Under the pieces are notes generated by a model that worked only from the letters and a program-made list of their open reading frames with translations, had not been told where the DNA came from and made no database searches. This document shows positions 11,471 to 25,959 of a stretch of DNA of 64,000 nucleotides, one piece after another. The stretch spans positions 4,020,547 to 4,084,546 of the forward strand of contig OZ024791.1 in assembly GCA_964017065.1 (NCBI GenBank). The letters are read 5' to 3'. The DNA comes from Haliclona indistincta. Lineage: Eukaryota; Porifera; Demospongiae; Haplosclerida; Chalinidae. The translations under genes and the position numbers were made by a program. Each line of letters opens with the position of its first letter. Position 1 is the stretch's first letter.

Positions 11471-12655
11471 GTATCAAATGCACTGGCAGTATAGAATATT
11501 CACTGCATTTGAGCTCATGGAGAAAGAAAATGATGCTGTTTGACTAAAATAAGAGTTTAGCAGCTTCTAAACCCTCGAGTAGTATCAAATGCACTGGCAG
11601 TATAGAGTATTCACTGCATTTGAGCTCATAGAGCAAGAAAATGATGTTGTTTGACGAGTTTAGCAACTTTTAAACCATCAAGTTGAATCAAATGCACTGG
11701 TATAGTATAGAGTATTCACTGCATTTAGCTCATAGAGCAAGAAAATGATGTTGTTTCACAGCAGCTTCTAAACCCTCCAGTTGTATCAAATGCACTAGCA
11801 TTATAGAATATTCACTGCATTTGAGCTCATGGAGAAAGTAAATGATGTTGTTTGACTAAAATAAGAGTTTAGCAGCTTCTAAACTTTCTAATGCACTGGC
11901 AGTATAGAATATTCACTGCATTTGAGCTCATGGAGAAAGAAAATGATGTTGTTTGACTAAAATAAGACTTTAGCAGCTTCTAAACTTTCTAGTTGTATCA
12001 AATGCACTGGCAGTATAGAATATTCACTGAATTTGAGCTCATAGAGCAAGAAAATGATGTAGTTTGACTAAAATAAGAGTTTAGCAACTTTTAAACCCTC
12101 GAGTTGAATCAAATGCACTGAGAGTATTCACTGCATTTGAGCTCATAGAGCAAGAAAATGATGTTGTTTCACAAATATAAGAGTTTAGCAGCTTCTAAAC
12201 CCTCGAGTAGCATCAAATGCACTGGTATTTCATAGAGTATTCACTGCATGCATTTGAACTCATAGAGCAAGAAAATGATGTTGTTTGACTAAAAAAAGAG
12301 TTTAGCAGCTTCTAGACTTTCTAGTTGTATCAAATGCACTGGCAGTATAGAATATTCACTGCATTTGAACTCATAGAGCAAGAAATGATGTTATTTGAAC
12401 TCATAGAGCAAGAAAATGATGTTGTTTGACTAAAATAAGAGTTTAGCAACTTCTAAACCCTCGAGTTGAATCAAATGCTCTGGTATAGTATAGAGTATTC
12501 ACTGCATTTGAGCTCATGGAGAAAGAAAATGATGTTGTTTGACTAAAATAAGAGTTTAGCAACTTCTAAACCCTCCAATTGTATCAAATGCACTGCTATT
12601 ATAGATTATTCACTGCATTTGAGCTCATGGAGAAGAAAATGATGTTGTTTGACAT
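11471..12655. repeat. Minisatellite of ~95-117 bp, about 11 copies
   Basis: The unit begins TATCAAATGCACTGGCAGTA, continues ATTCACTGCATTTGAGCTCA, then GAAAATGATGTTGTTTGACT, and ends AGCAGCTTCTAAACCCTCGA. Copies vary by internal deletions, such as loss of ACTAAAATAAGAG. One copy near 12390 contains a further partial duplication. Short open frames in it are by-products. Confidence 0.85.
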
Positions 12656-13019
12656 CGCACTGTGCATATCAACCATCATTGTTTATTCTCTCTTGTTTAT
12701 AAAAGAAATGGCATCATCAACAAACAGTATTAAACTTAAGAACAATGTCTTTGTAACAAAAGTTTGATGAGTATAATTGCTGTGCTATGTTTCTTGAAAG
12801 CGGATGCACACACGTTATGATTGTTGATTAGAAATAACAGGAGATGAGAAAGAGCAATGTGTAGAGACCCTCATGACCATACTGCACACGACCATAACCT
12901 AAAGAAATAGATGATAAGTGATCATGAAATCACACTAACGATCATAACTATGTGTACATACTCACAAGTCACACAAGCCCACTGGCAGACTCACACACAA
13001 GCAAAGTCTCTCACTAACA

Positions 13020-13165
13020 TGAGAGACACAGTTGGTGCTCCTGTGAGTTCCTTGCCCGGCTCCAGGAGACTGCGTAGCACCGGCACACAGTACCTGCTTG
13101 GTGCACAGGTGTCCTGGCTTCGCCAGGTGCGCGTGACCCTTGTGGCAGCAAGATGCGTTGCTTTG
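13020..13165 (+). repeat. Left arm of a ~146-bp near-perfect inverted repeat
   Basis: This arm is the reverse complement of about 13500-13645, with only a few mismatches. Shared blocks include CTCACAGGAGCACCAACTGT and CACCTGGCGAAGCCAGGACA. The arms are about 330 bp apart. They could form a strong hairpin in a transcript, or be two copies of one SINE-like element in opposite orientation. Confidence 0.75.
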
Positions 13166-13499
13166 CTTTGTGTGTGTGTGTCCTGGCTTTGCCAGAGACA
13201 CTAGTAGAAACGCTGTCAAACACACGCATACACTCACATAAGACTTACCAGTTACCACTCTCATACTGCTCTAGCTACACATCAGGTGGCTACAAGAATT
13301 AATGGAGATAGGTGAGAAAGAGTTCTATAGAGGGAGAGGTGAGAAAGTACTGTCACACACACTGACATACTTACTCACACTCCACTGCGTTCATAATGTG
13401 TGGCTACATGAATTGATCGAGATTCATATTGTGTGGCTGGGGAGGAAGGAGAGAGAGGCACATGCACAAGTACACACAAAAGCAAAAAGCAAAGAATCT

Positions 13500-13806
13500 T
13501 GCTGCCACAAGGGTCACGCGCACCTGGCGAAGCCAGGACACCTGTGCACCAAGCAGGTACTGTGTGCCGGTGCTACGCAATCTCCCGGAGCCGGGCAAGA
13601 AACTCACAGGAGCACCAACTGTGTCTCTCACTGCAGGTGTGGGCACCCGAAGTCCCACCGACGCCATTAGTGATTCAATGAGACACAGCCAGTGTACTTT
13701 GCTCCCCAGTACAAGACCAGGTACCCAGATGGGTGGGCTGGGTACTTGAGATTTTTTCCTCTGCTCTGGGATTCGAACCGGTGTCCTCTGGGTTGTAAGC
13801 CCAAGA
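13500..13806 (-). mobile_element. SINE-like element with a tRNA-derived 3' half (minus strand)
   Basis: Read on the minus strand from about 13806, the sequence has an anticodon arm (TTGGG, loop CTTACAA, CCCAG; anticodon TAC, Val-like) followed by GGTTCGAATCC, a T-loop/B-box. The D-arm side is missing and replaced by the (TG)n tract. The acceptor stem does not close and the T stem is weak, so it is not a working tRNA gene. The downstream part continues into the inverted-repeat arm, as expected for a tRNA-derived SINE body. Confidence 0.45.
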
Positions 13807-13807
13807 C

Positions 13808-14895
<1,088 letters not shown>

Positions 14896-15753
14896 CTATA
14901 GAGGAACTTGCTGTGAACTTGCTGAAGGTATTTCTGTGAACTTGCTGTAGAGGTATTTCATCGTTTCGGTCACAACATGCGCTGTGGGATCCCGTACGAC
15001 CAAATGTTGCTTGAAATTCAATAATTTCCTTGAGCAATCAACAGTAAAAAAATGCCAGATGTCATGATTTGCTAAGATACAGATAATATCCTCATAGTGA
15101 CAACATTCTTTCTCGCATCGAAGACAAGCCTCATAAAATAGCTGAGCTAACGACTTGCTATCGGCTTTTGTAAGCCTAGATGACAAACTTTGTTTAACTT
15201 CAATGATAGTTATAGTTCTCATTCTATTAAAAACTCTGGCTAAGATGTAATCCGTCTTCTTGTCTCTCCTGTGGTCAGCATTATCTGAGTACACCAATGG
15301 GAATACTTCAAATTTGTATCGTAGTGTACTTTCCTGATCAAGGCATGATGTAACATATGCAAGAAGGATTCCAATGAGCAAGACTTGGAACCCTTCGGAA
15401 GTTCCATCCGAATATCTACACACCAACTTCATAGTAGCGTCGATTTTTTGGGCTAGATCATAAGGATCAGAGTCAACATCATACTTCTCAAGATATTTTA
15501 AATCCTGTAAAAAGTCTTCAAACGGTGGCAACATCAAGTTCTGTTCCATCAAGTCCCATGTAACTGTGGATGGCGAAAGAGTTGACAATTTCAGTTGTTG
15601 GAGCAAGTCTACTTTTTTCGACGTTTTTCGCTTTTTTGGTGCTGGTTCAGATTCTTTGTACATATTTAGCTCTTCTGTCAACTCAGCCACTGTTTCCTTT
15701 AGCTGTTCTATCTCTTCAGTTTGTTCTATCTCCTCAGACATGTCGGTTTTCAA
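14896..15753 (-). CDS. Single-exon protein with putative PD-(D/E)XK nuclease fold, 285 aa
   Basis: An uninterrupted 285-residue frame that looks truly coding: mixed composition and no low-complexity bias outside the N-terminus. Residues 5-35 are a likely coiled coil rich in E and L (EEIEQLKETVAELTEELN), followed by a basic stretch, KKRKTSKK (40-47), that could be a nuclear localisation signal. The C-terminal half has the order of a PD-(D/E)XK fold: D168 (KKTDYI), then E185-V-K187 in a hydrophobic strand (ITIIEVKQ), then Q204 in a helix (AQLFYEACLRC). This pattern occurs in nuclease-like domains of restriction enzymes and transposon or effector-type proteins. The function here is inference; I do not recognise the family. 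ATG at 15753 is the first Met; a second lies at residue 5. No introns and no clear partner gene. A minisatellite begins about 125 bp upstream. It may be host, transposon-derived or a retrocopy. Confidence 0.6.
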   Translation of the reverse strand: MKTDMSEEIEQTEEIEQLKETVAELTEELNMYKESEPAPKKRKTSKKVDLLQQLKLSTLSPSTVTWDLMEQNLMLPPFEDFLQDLKYLEKYDVDSDPYDLAQKIDATMKLVCRYSDGTSEGFQVLLIGILLAYVTSCLDQESTLRYKFEVFPLVYSDNADHRRDKKTDYILARVFNRMRTITIIEVKQSLSSRLTKADSKSLAQLFYEACLRCEKECCHYEDIICILANHDIWHFFTVDCSRKLLNFKQHLVVRDPTAHVVTETMKYLYSKFTEIPSASSQQVPL

Positions 15754-15875
15754 CCTATTAAGAGATATGAATTTACGTGCTAATAAAACTGGAGTTAAAA
15801 GAATCTAAAAATATTATTGCTATTAGTGTACAAATGTGACCTAATTTTGGAAAAAAACCGACTTATCGCGCAAAG

Positions 15876-16308
15876 ATTATAATACCAGTAAATACTAGAC
15901 ACTATGAGGACAATAATATTACCAGTAAAATACTAGACACTATGAGGACAATAATATTACCAGTAAATACTAGACACTACGAGGACAATAATATTACCAG
16001 TAAAATACTAGACACTACGAGGACAATAATATTACCAGTAAATACTAGACACTACGAGGACAATAATATTACCAGTAAAATACTAGACACTACGAGGACA
16101 ATAATATTACCAGCAAAATACTAGACACTACGAGGACAATAATATTACCAGTAAATACTAGACACTATGAGGACAATAATATTACCAGTAAAATACTAGA
16201 CACTATGAGGACAATAATATTACCAGTAAATACTAGACACTATGAGGACAATAATATTACCAGTAAATACTAGACACTATGAGGACAATAATATTACCAG
16301 TACAATAC
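15876..16308. repeat. Minisatellite of 35-36 bp, about 12 copies
   Basis: The unit is ACCAGTAAATACTAGACACT followed by ATGAGGACAATAATATT. Units alternate between AGTAAATAC and AGTAAAATAC, and between CTATGAGG and CTACGAGG. There are no unique spacers, so this is not a CRISPR array. Confidence 0.92.
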
Positions 16309-16583
16309 ATAACACAATGGCTTGTTACACAATAATACACTTATTTGTTACACAATACATGATGGTGACACTCAAAGCTAAATGACAAGAGAGGGCAAGG
16401 CGAGGGCCAGGAGGGCACGAGGGCCGAGTCCGTGTGACAAAGACAAGAGAAAATTTAATAGTAGGAACATGTACATGTAATTGCAAGTGTAACAATATGA
16501 GGTTTAGCCACCAAGACCAGCAGCAGTAAGCATGGTATGAGACACTTACTATGTGTAACACACACGAACAGGCTAATGGTTAA

Positions 16584-17161
16584 GGTTACGGGATACTGGC
16601 GCGGTTCGCGGTCAGCTGTTTGCGGTTATCAATGTAGTTTGTATTGTGTTTCGTGATGCAATTTTTGTCACCAAAAATAAGATTCTGGAAGGAATTGTAG
16701 AGAAAGCAGTTTAGTCTTCAAGGTAAAGAAAGGTCTTTCGGAGGGACTGACGAAGAGCTTTTTGTGATATCTTTCTTCGTATTCAAGCTACGCAAGGATG
16801 TTTGCGTGGTTTTGGAATTCGACACGCCATTTTCTATACTTTATAGCTTGTCTATCGTTTCAAGAAATAGCAAAGCAAAAAAGCTCTCCGTCAGTCCCTC
16901 CGTACTGTTGCTGTGTACCCTTGAAGTGCAAAGTTGCCATGCTGACGATCGTTCAAGGAAAGATTTTTGGTGAATAGTTTTGCGTATTTGGGTCAACCAT
17001 AGCGCACGAACAGCAAAAGCTAAAGCATTAATTATTTTTTTGCTGTATACTTTCTTTATCTAGAGCTCTTTAAGAATTCCAAGTAGAAATAGCTCCTTCG
17101 TCGCTTGCTAACTGTACAAAAGAAACGCAAGCCACAGCCATCGTACCAGTATCCCGTAACC
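16584..17161. mobile_element. MITE flanked by TTAA, with nested inverted repeats
   Basis: Terminal inverted repeats GGTTACGGGATACTGG and complement, each flanked by TTAA (16580-16583 and 17162-17165). Inside, a second inverted pair, CGGAGGGACTGACG(A/G)AGAGC, lies at about 16739-16758 and 16881-16903, so the element can fold twice. No transposase. The TTAA target is typical of piggyBac elements, but their ends normally start with C, so the class is uncertain. Confidence 0.72.
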
Positions 17162-17165
17162 TTAA

Positions 17166-19274
17166 CTGTATGACATTCTAGCAGCTGATGGAGAGGCAGT
17201 AAATACAAGAGCTTGGTGCACAATAGCAGTCTTCACACTAACCAAGTCACCTTCAAAGGTCAGGGCACAAATGCTTGGCACATTGAGGAACATTATGTGT
17301 GAACAGGTTATCACAGAGAATACACTAACTTTATTGTATCAACAGATTCAGGATACATAAACAATAAACAGCAACAGTCATGATTCTATGAGTCATGCAG
17401 TAGGCAATAGGTAAGCTAGCAATCATTTGTGCATAGCAGCACTCATGTGATGAAAATACATGATTACTGTATGGCTCGTGGATCCACCCATCGAGGCATA
17501 ATAAATTCCAGCCAAGACAGGGTTCCTTCCATGCAGTGTTCTCACCAGGATTTTGCAATAAGAGGGTACATAATGGACTTTTTGCTTATTAATCATTCAT
17601 TAGGCCCAAATATGAAAAAATGATAGGCAAGTACAAGTGCAGTAGCTAAAATCAAAGTTGATAGGAGTGCATTACAACAATAAGGGGGCACAGCACCCCT
17701 CTAAAGTAGCATAGAGAGAACACTGCTTCCATGGCCGACAAGACCAGCACTATTCACATGACTATGAGGCAGGACACAGCTGCTAAACACATGATCAACA
17801 GCAGAATTTGATTTGATAAACTTAATATTGGATGACTATCATGTTGAGTTAGCTCTTGTCATCTGTATTCACTCATTGTATTCACCACTATTCACTGCAA
17901 TGTTTGAACATAATCATACACCTTGCAAGCATGTGCCTACTATATTACAGCACTTGTTTTGCTGTATTGACCTGATTTCAATAATACTCTGCTATCACTT
18001 GTCTCCTATCTCACTGTCAATCCCTATCTTCCCCCACTATAGTTACTGTACTAAGAACTATTCATAAAAAAGACACATAACTAGGAGAATAGTACATGTG
18101 TAGTTAGTTAACCTCTGACACAACAACAACAGCAAGGACACCATGAACTAGGCACCAATGGTGTTAATGCCACTATGCCTACATGCAACTGCTGTGACAA
18201 TATACCTTCAACAATACATTGTATGGTACACAGTCAGTGACAAGGATTGAAAAAAAAAAGAATTACAAGTACAAACAACAGTAGCTTAGACCCAAGAAGA
18301 CAGTAAACAAGAAACTACACAGCTGCTAAACACAGGTGACTATAGTGCTAGTGAATCCATTACTTCCTCATGCAGGAATACATCACCATAAAAAATTAGT
18401 TGATGCTCACACACACACATGTGCGCGCGCTACACATGATGGACCTAAATCTTGCCTAGAAAGACTAGAGACTCGAGAGTCTAAGATTACCGTTACGGTG
18501 AACGCTGAAATAGCTGAACTGACCTAAAAATTACTTGTGCATACTAATGCTTCCAGGCTTCTGGTCCAAACAAACCAGACCGTCTGCTACAGCTAGCAAC
18601 CACAACATACCACAACATTGCACAACTCAGGAATAGGATTCTACATTCTCTGACCCCTGCACAGACACAAAAAGGCAGACCTGCCAGACTAGAAAACATA
18701 CAAAATTCTCTATTCCCCCAATAGCCTGCTATATTCCCAGTATGTATGCAGATTCTACCAGTCACCGAGAATTATGTACGTGTACATGCAGTGGTAATTA
18801 ATTGATACATGTACATGACAACAGCAAGTCAGCATTCATTTGTGCGTAGCAGCACTCACCAGTGATCGAGTGTGGGGGCAAAAGCCAAGAGGGTGGAGCC
18901 AACTGCAGAAAATGAAAAATGGTAAGTATAAATAAAACTGTGGTACTGTAAGTTTGGTCAACAAAACCTAAGTGAATTAAGGCAGCCGTAAGCTAACAAG
19001 GCATGAAACGTACAACATATGATGAAGACATCACCGCGCACATGGACAATTCAAGGGTCCAGTTAGAAGCTGATGGACAGGTAGTAGACAAATGCATGAC
19101 TACACACTAACCAAGTCGCTGTCTCTTAACTAAAAACACAAGGATCACAGCACAGCTACCAGGCACGCACATCAAGGTACATATGTGTGAACAGGTTATC
19201 ACTGCAATGTATACAATGACCATCAGCTTACAGTAGATTCTATTCAATAATGGTGAGTAGTCAGTTTGGACCAG
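17166..19274. other. Intergenic region with an old duplicated segment
   Basis: 17180-17330 resembles 19056-19215 (AGCTGATGGA, ACACTAACCAAGTC, ATGTGTGAACAGGTTATCAC), and the last part recurs near 19810. No gene is recognised. Confidence 0.45.
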
Positions 19275-19395
19275 TTCCTTCCAGTAAAGAAATTAAAAAG
19301 GATTTCTAACGAAATCAAAAGGATATAGGATAAAGAAATTTACCACTGATCCAGAATGTAAACCAACAAGAAACTAGAACAGAATGGTAACTAAA
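19275..19395. repeat. Half copy of the foldback repeat found at 25395 and 29545
   Basis: Contains AAAGAAATTAAAAAGGATTT, CGAAATCAAAAGGATATAGG and CTACCACTG-type sequence in the same order as one arm of the two foldback elements. The other arm is missing. Confidence 0.6.
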
Positions 19396-19540
19396 ATGCT
19401 AGGATTAATATATCATTACTATACTAACTGTCACAGAAGTGTCATAAGTGAACATGGTTAGAAAGAGGGAGGAAATCTGCACACACATATGCATAACAAT
19501 ACACAAGCTATCAATAAGACAGACAGCGAGAACATCAGCG

Positions 19541-19712
19541 GTACTAGTGTCTCTACAACAGTGAAGCTGGTAATAGTGTCTCTACAACAGTGAAGCTGGT
19601 AACAGTGTCTCTACAACAGTGAAGCTGGTAACAGTGTCTCTACAACATTGAAGCTGGTAATAGTGTCTCTACAACAGTGAAGCTGGTAACAGTGTCTCTA
19701 CAACAGTGAAGC
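19541..19712. repeat. Minisatellite of 29 bp, about 6 copies
   Basis: Unit AGTGTCTCTACAACAGTGAA followed by GCTGGTAAC, nearly perfect. Confidence 0.9.
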
Positions 19713-20058
19713 TTATAGAACACAGCTACTACAACAGCAAGAACACAGCTACTAGACACGAACTAGGCACCAATAGTGTTGATGCACAGCTGCTATGCAT
19801 AGCTATGACACACCAAGCTACATATGTGTGAACAGGTTATTGACTAAAAGGGACCAACCAGTACATGTGTAACAATAGTAGCAAGACCAGCACCAGTAAG
19901 TAAGGCATGAACTATACTCTTTCTCAACTCTACTACATGTGATAAAATTAATACTTAGCTTAGCTATTAAAGTACATAGGGGCGGGACGTCGAAAATTTA
20001 CAAGCCATGCTCTCCATGTCTACACATACACATTCATACACAGCAATATACTTACACG

Positions 20059-20150
20059 AACACGGCACGACAGGAACACGGCACGACAGGAGCACGACAG
20101 GAACACGGCACGACAGGAGCACGACAGTGGCACGACAGGAGCACTTGGTT
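20059..20150. repeat. Short tandem repeat, GGCACGACAGGAACAC-type unit
   Basis: Alternating units of about 10 and 16 bp (CACGGCACGACAGGA, GCACGACAGGA). Confidence 0.8.
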
Positions 20151-20334
20151 TCCAGCTGCATGCTGCCATAACTAATTAAAATTCAGTAAATGGGCAGTAC
20201 ACAAGCTTACAAGATACAGCGTACATGTAGGTAGGATAGCAACACAGAACCAGTAATGATACCTAAAATCTTGGATATTTCCAAATAGCCTACTATTCCC
20301 AAATAATGTACTCAACCCTATGTACCACTCTAAT

Positions 20335-20626
20335 CAGGGGCGTAACTATAGGGTCTAAAGAAAGAAAAGGCGCGCGCGATTTTTGGAAAATCTTATTAAT
20401 ATTTATTGAAAATGACGTCATTTCCGCTAATCGATTACTCTCAATGTGGGCGTGTTATGTATACAGATTGCAATAAATAGAACTCTGACAGTTAGAGCGA
20501 GCTTTTCTGCTTCTGCTAGGACTCTACTGAGACCGTGCGCCTGTTTTGAAAGGTTTGTTTACTTAGCAACTGCCTAAAATCGAGGAGGCAAGTGCCTCCT
20601 CTGCCTCTATGGTAGTTACGTCCCTG
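20335..20626. mobile_element. hAT-like MITE, termini CAGGGGCGTAACTA
   Basis: The left end, CAGGGGCGTAACTATAG, and the complement of the right end, CAGGGACGTAACTACCATAG, are inverted copies. CTAAT is repeated directly on both sides (20330-20334 and 20627-20631). The CAGGGGCGTAACTA terminus is of the hAT type; the duplication seen is shorter than the usual 8 bp. No protein is encoded. Confidence 0.65.
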
Positions 20627-20631
20627 CTAAT

Positions 20632-22662
20632 ACACATGAAGGTCTCCCACAAAGGAGGTAAGGCATACCTAGTCTATGAACAGGCTAACTACCAGAGAAA
20701 CACATTTTTGCACAGCTAGCTTATAGTCGATATACCTCAAATACAACGAGTCGCTGTGGGATCAGGTACTTTGTACAGGTAAAAGCCCATCACAACCTTC
20801 AACAATAGTATGTTAGTATGTTAGTCACAGGTATTCAAAATACTCGTGCATTTGATTGGTCAATACAACAACTCCATAAACCTGAGTGAGTGAGTGTGGT
20901 GTGGCTATACATACAAAATCACGTTCGTGATATCACGAACGCACAAGATATCATGCAAGCACCGAAGTGAAATGAAATCTATCATGACTCAGAGGCATCT
21001 ACATGTACTTCACTCCTGGCACTGCAGTTGAATACCTTTCTTGTATGCATAGGAGACAAAGCTTTATCATACCACCTATGTTGATCCCGGTATGTCACAA
21101 TGTTAGCTTCATGCATAGCCATTGGCTGTAATATACAGCTAGACAGGTAAGTTACAAACAAGGCGTCAATAGTAGCAATTTTGTAGGTGAAGGTCAACTA
21201 AGGGACAATGCATCAGGTGTCTAAGGTGGAAGGCACTCTATCACATACACATGCACTGGCAAGTCATACAAAATAACACTGGGAAGTACATACTAGCTAG
21301 TCGGGTGGACAGGCTGCAGTGAAACAAGTCGAATTATGAATGAACACTACCACAATCAAAATCTCCAGTATAATCACTCAAAATCAGAATATCAGCACAT
21401 TAAGGAATCTCCAACACACTCACTAGAGATCAAAATGCTACCTACAAGCTACACCCACGGCACGAGCAGGGTACAGTATGTATCAGCACACTAACATGAG
21501 CATTATAAGATACATTACAGGATTCTATTACTGACACAAACAGGTTTCAACAGAATCAGACTCAATGTACAAATACATAGCATCAATGAGTGTATACTGG
21601 CATTACTAGGTTTATCAAACAAGAAGTAGCAGCAAGCAAACATGGGACGAGACAGCTGCTAAACACAATACATGATTGACAGTCATACATGTACAATGTA
21701 CTAGTCCTAAACAGCTACTATACTGATGATTGAAGACAGATCATACCATTGATCAGTACTGCTTGGTTTCTAGCTGCTGCCATAACTAATTAAAATTCAG
21801 TAAATGGGCAGTACACAAGCTTACAAGATACAGCGTACATGTCATAGGTGTCACTAGTAACAATTTTGCTAGCTTTGGTGGCAGAAGAGAGGGGTGCCGA
21901 GTCAAGTAAAATGTTCGCAAACTACCTCTACTATTTTATTACATAGATTTCAAGGAAGAGTAGTAGAGACAAGTTTTACACTGTACGAGTACAACAACAA
22001 CAAACAACGAGTCATAGGTATTGAAAATTTAGCATTAGTTGACTCCAAGCACACAAGCCCGATGCTACACAATGTACAAATATGGGACGAGCAAATGTGA
22101 AACAAGTCATCGTGTAGTGTCGATACGCTTGTTTTGTACATGGTGCTGCTAACCAAGGTTTCAGTGAGACGTGAGAGGGTGAGAGCTGACAGCTGACTGA
22201 GAGCAGCCGAGTAACCAACAGGTAGCTTCAGCCAACTAGACCCAAGCAAAAAATCCAGCAACAAAGTAGTGGTGCACACAGCGACGAGGTATCCGCACTG
22301 AGGGCTGAAGACGGATAACTGTAGAAAGACAAAAATATTAAGTATAAAACAAAATTAGGTTTTGTCAACAAAAACACACGCAAAAGCAGCAAGTTAGCAA
22401 GGCATGAAACGTACAACACACGGTGAACAGGTCGCCACATACATGGACAATTCGAAGAGACTTTAAACTGTAATTATGAGAGGCAAAAATATAGGGTACT
22501 GATTCAGGTTACTGAAGCAAATAGGTTTACAGGATCATAGGCTCAGTGTACAACAAATACATCACCTCCCACACAACAAGAGTCACTGTGAGAGCAGTAG
22601 CAGACACAAGCAAATATAGTACAGGTATTAAGGCATACATGTACTAGTCTATGAACTGGCTA

Positions 22663-22665
<3 letters not shown>
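20632..22665. other. Intergenic region, no convincing gene
   Basis: Part of duplication block A/B recurs at about 20828-21000 (GTGTGGCTATACATACA). A plus-strand frame at 21894-22100 and overlapping minus-strand frames have no motif I can name. A stretch near 21762-21840 repeats 20150-20230. Confidence 0.35.

Positions 22666-22711
<46 letters not shown>
22666..22711. repeat. (GA)n microsatellite, 23 units
   Basis: Perfect GA dinucleotides. Confidence 0.97.
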
Positions 22712-22714
<3 letters not shown>

Positions 22715-23048
22715 TTTTTACCACACTTAGTGGACATGTGGGATCAGGTATCAATAGGTAAAGCCTATCACAATCTTCAACACGTGCACAGCACATCAAA
22801 TAGTATGCTAGTTATCCTATTCCTATTGTGCAAACTCGTGAATTTCCACGAACGGAGCTACAGCTTTGAATAGCTAGCAACCACAACATTCCATCTGCAC
22901 TGTCAACTCACCTGCACAGACGCACTAGAAACACTTGCAACGCAGGGTTGACACACATCGACGAGGTGATAGGGTCCGCGAAAACAACGTGCTAACGTTG
23001 TGCACTTCACGCATGCGCTAGTGATAATTGTGCTAAAACAGCAGATTT

Positions 23049-23248
23049 NNNNNNNNNNNNNNNNNNNNNNNNNNNNNNNNNNNNNNNNNNNNNNNNNNNN
23101 NNNNNNNNNNNNNNNNNNNNNNNNNNNNNNNNNNNNNNNNNNNNNNNNNNNNNNNNNNNNNNNNNNNNNNNNNNNNNNNNNNNNNNNNNNNNNNNNNNNN
23201 NNNNNNNNNNNNNNNNNNNNNNNNNNNNNNNNNNNNNNNNNNNNNNNN
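23049..23248. other. Assembly gap, 200 N
   Basis: Exactly 200 undetermined bases, ending 97 bp before a long CTTT tract. The true size is unknown. Frames drawn through it are meaningless. Confidence 1.
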
Positions 23249-23345
23249 CGTTGCCCCATCTTACAGTAAGCAAGGAGATTGCTCGAAATTGTTACTTAAA
23301 GTGACGAACCAGCTGGATAACGGGGGGTGAAGGAATCGAGTTTCG

Positions 23346-24914
<1,569 letters not shown>

Positions 24915-25394
24915 CCACTCGCCTAGCGCCTTTACGCGAGCAGTGCCGAGACCAAAACATCCACGAACAGTAGTGAAATTCTCCTGGCAGGTGCCTTTTG
25001 AGCTTTGTTTTTAGCGTAACGGCGATCTAAGTTCCGCGATTTCTCGATCGTGATCCATTGTCAGCTTAGTGTTGGACGCCATTATTGTGATTGCGCAATA
25101 CGCACGTGACGGTAGCGCACGTGACCAAGCAGCTAAAGTATCGCTGCGCCGTGTGGATCACTATCACGGAGAACACACACCCGGCATTTGTCTGGAGTCT
25201 TCGAAGAACGGTAAGCTCGTGTAGGATCGCCATTCTGCACTTGCCAGATAATTATATCCGCCGTATAGGTCTACAAACAAGTGTGGGCGGGGCTCGTGTG
25301 CATGCGTACGTAGGCGACTAGGCAGACCTGATACGTACAGCTTAACTATTTTAGCTACAAGTTTAAGAAAAGCCATCAACAACAGGAATACTAA
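24915..25394. other. Intergenic region, no convincing gene
   Basis: Unique sequence with several CACGTG-like sites (GCACGTGAC at 25101 and 25117). No recognised ORF. Confidence 0.3.
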
Positions 25395-25868
25395 ACTAAT
25401 GGTGCTTCTCTGTACATGCATGATATTGAACTGCACTTCACTAAAAGAAAAAAGGACACAAACAAGAAATTAAAGAGATTTCTATCGAAACCAAAAGGAT
25501 GTAGTGATGAAGAAATCTACCACTGGTTCACAATGTAATCCAACAAGGAACAATGCAAGCATAGAATCAATGGTAACACGATTGACTTGCTAACAGACCA
25601 TAGATCCCTACATCAGTGGCTGTACATAAGATCAATATTTTGTCACAAGCTGAATTCTATTCAAAGTGTCAGTCAACAGTAAACAGCTTAACTAGCTATA
25701 GTCTGGCCACAGCATCCACTGATGTAGGGATCTATGGTCTGTTAGCAAGTCAATCGTGTTACAATTCTATGCTTGCATTGTTCCTTGTTGGTTTACATTG
25801 TGAACCAGTGGTAGATTTCTTCATCACTACATCCTTTTGATTTCGATAGAAATCTTTTTAATTTCTTT
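25395..25868. mobile_element. Foldback element, copy 1
   Basis: Two long arms in inverted orientation. The left arm (25450-25620) contains TTAAAGAGATTTCTATCGAA, TAGTGATGAAGAAATCTACC, TTGACTTGCTAACAGACCAT. The right arm (about 25700-25868) is its near-exact complement. The arms are about 160 bp with a core of 80-90 bp. No coding potential. Confidence 0.8.
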
Positions 25869-25959
25869 TATGGACCGTTCACAGCCCTGACCCGGGTGTT
25901 GGTAAAACAAGAAACCCTAATGAAAAATCTAAACCCATGCCATGCAAGACCCTTCGCCT

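Noticed and set aside
13755..13806. Functional tRNA-Val gene
   Set aside because: D-arm and acceptor stem are missing and the T stem is weak; kept only as a SINE-like remnant.
15876..16308. CRISPR-like regular repeats
   Set aside because: Head-to-tail minisatellite with no unique spacers in a eukaryotic genome.
22903..23273. Open frames through the run of N
   Set aside because: Undetermined bases cannot support a coding call.
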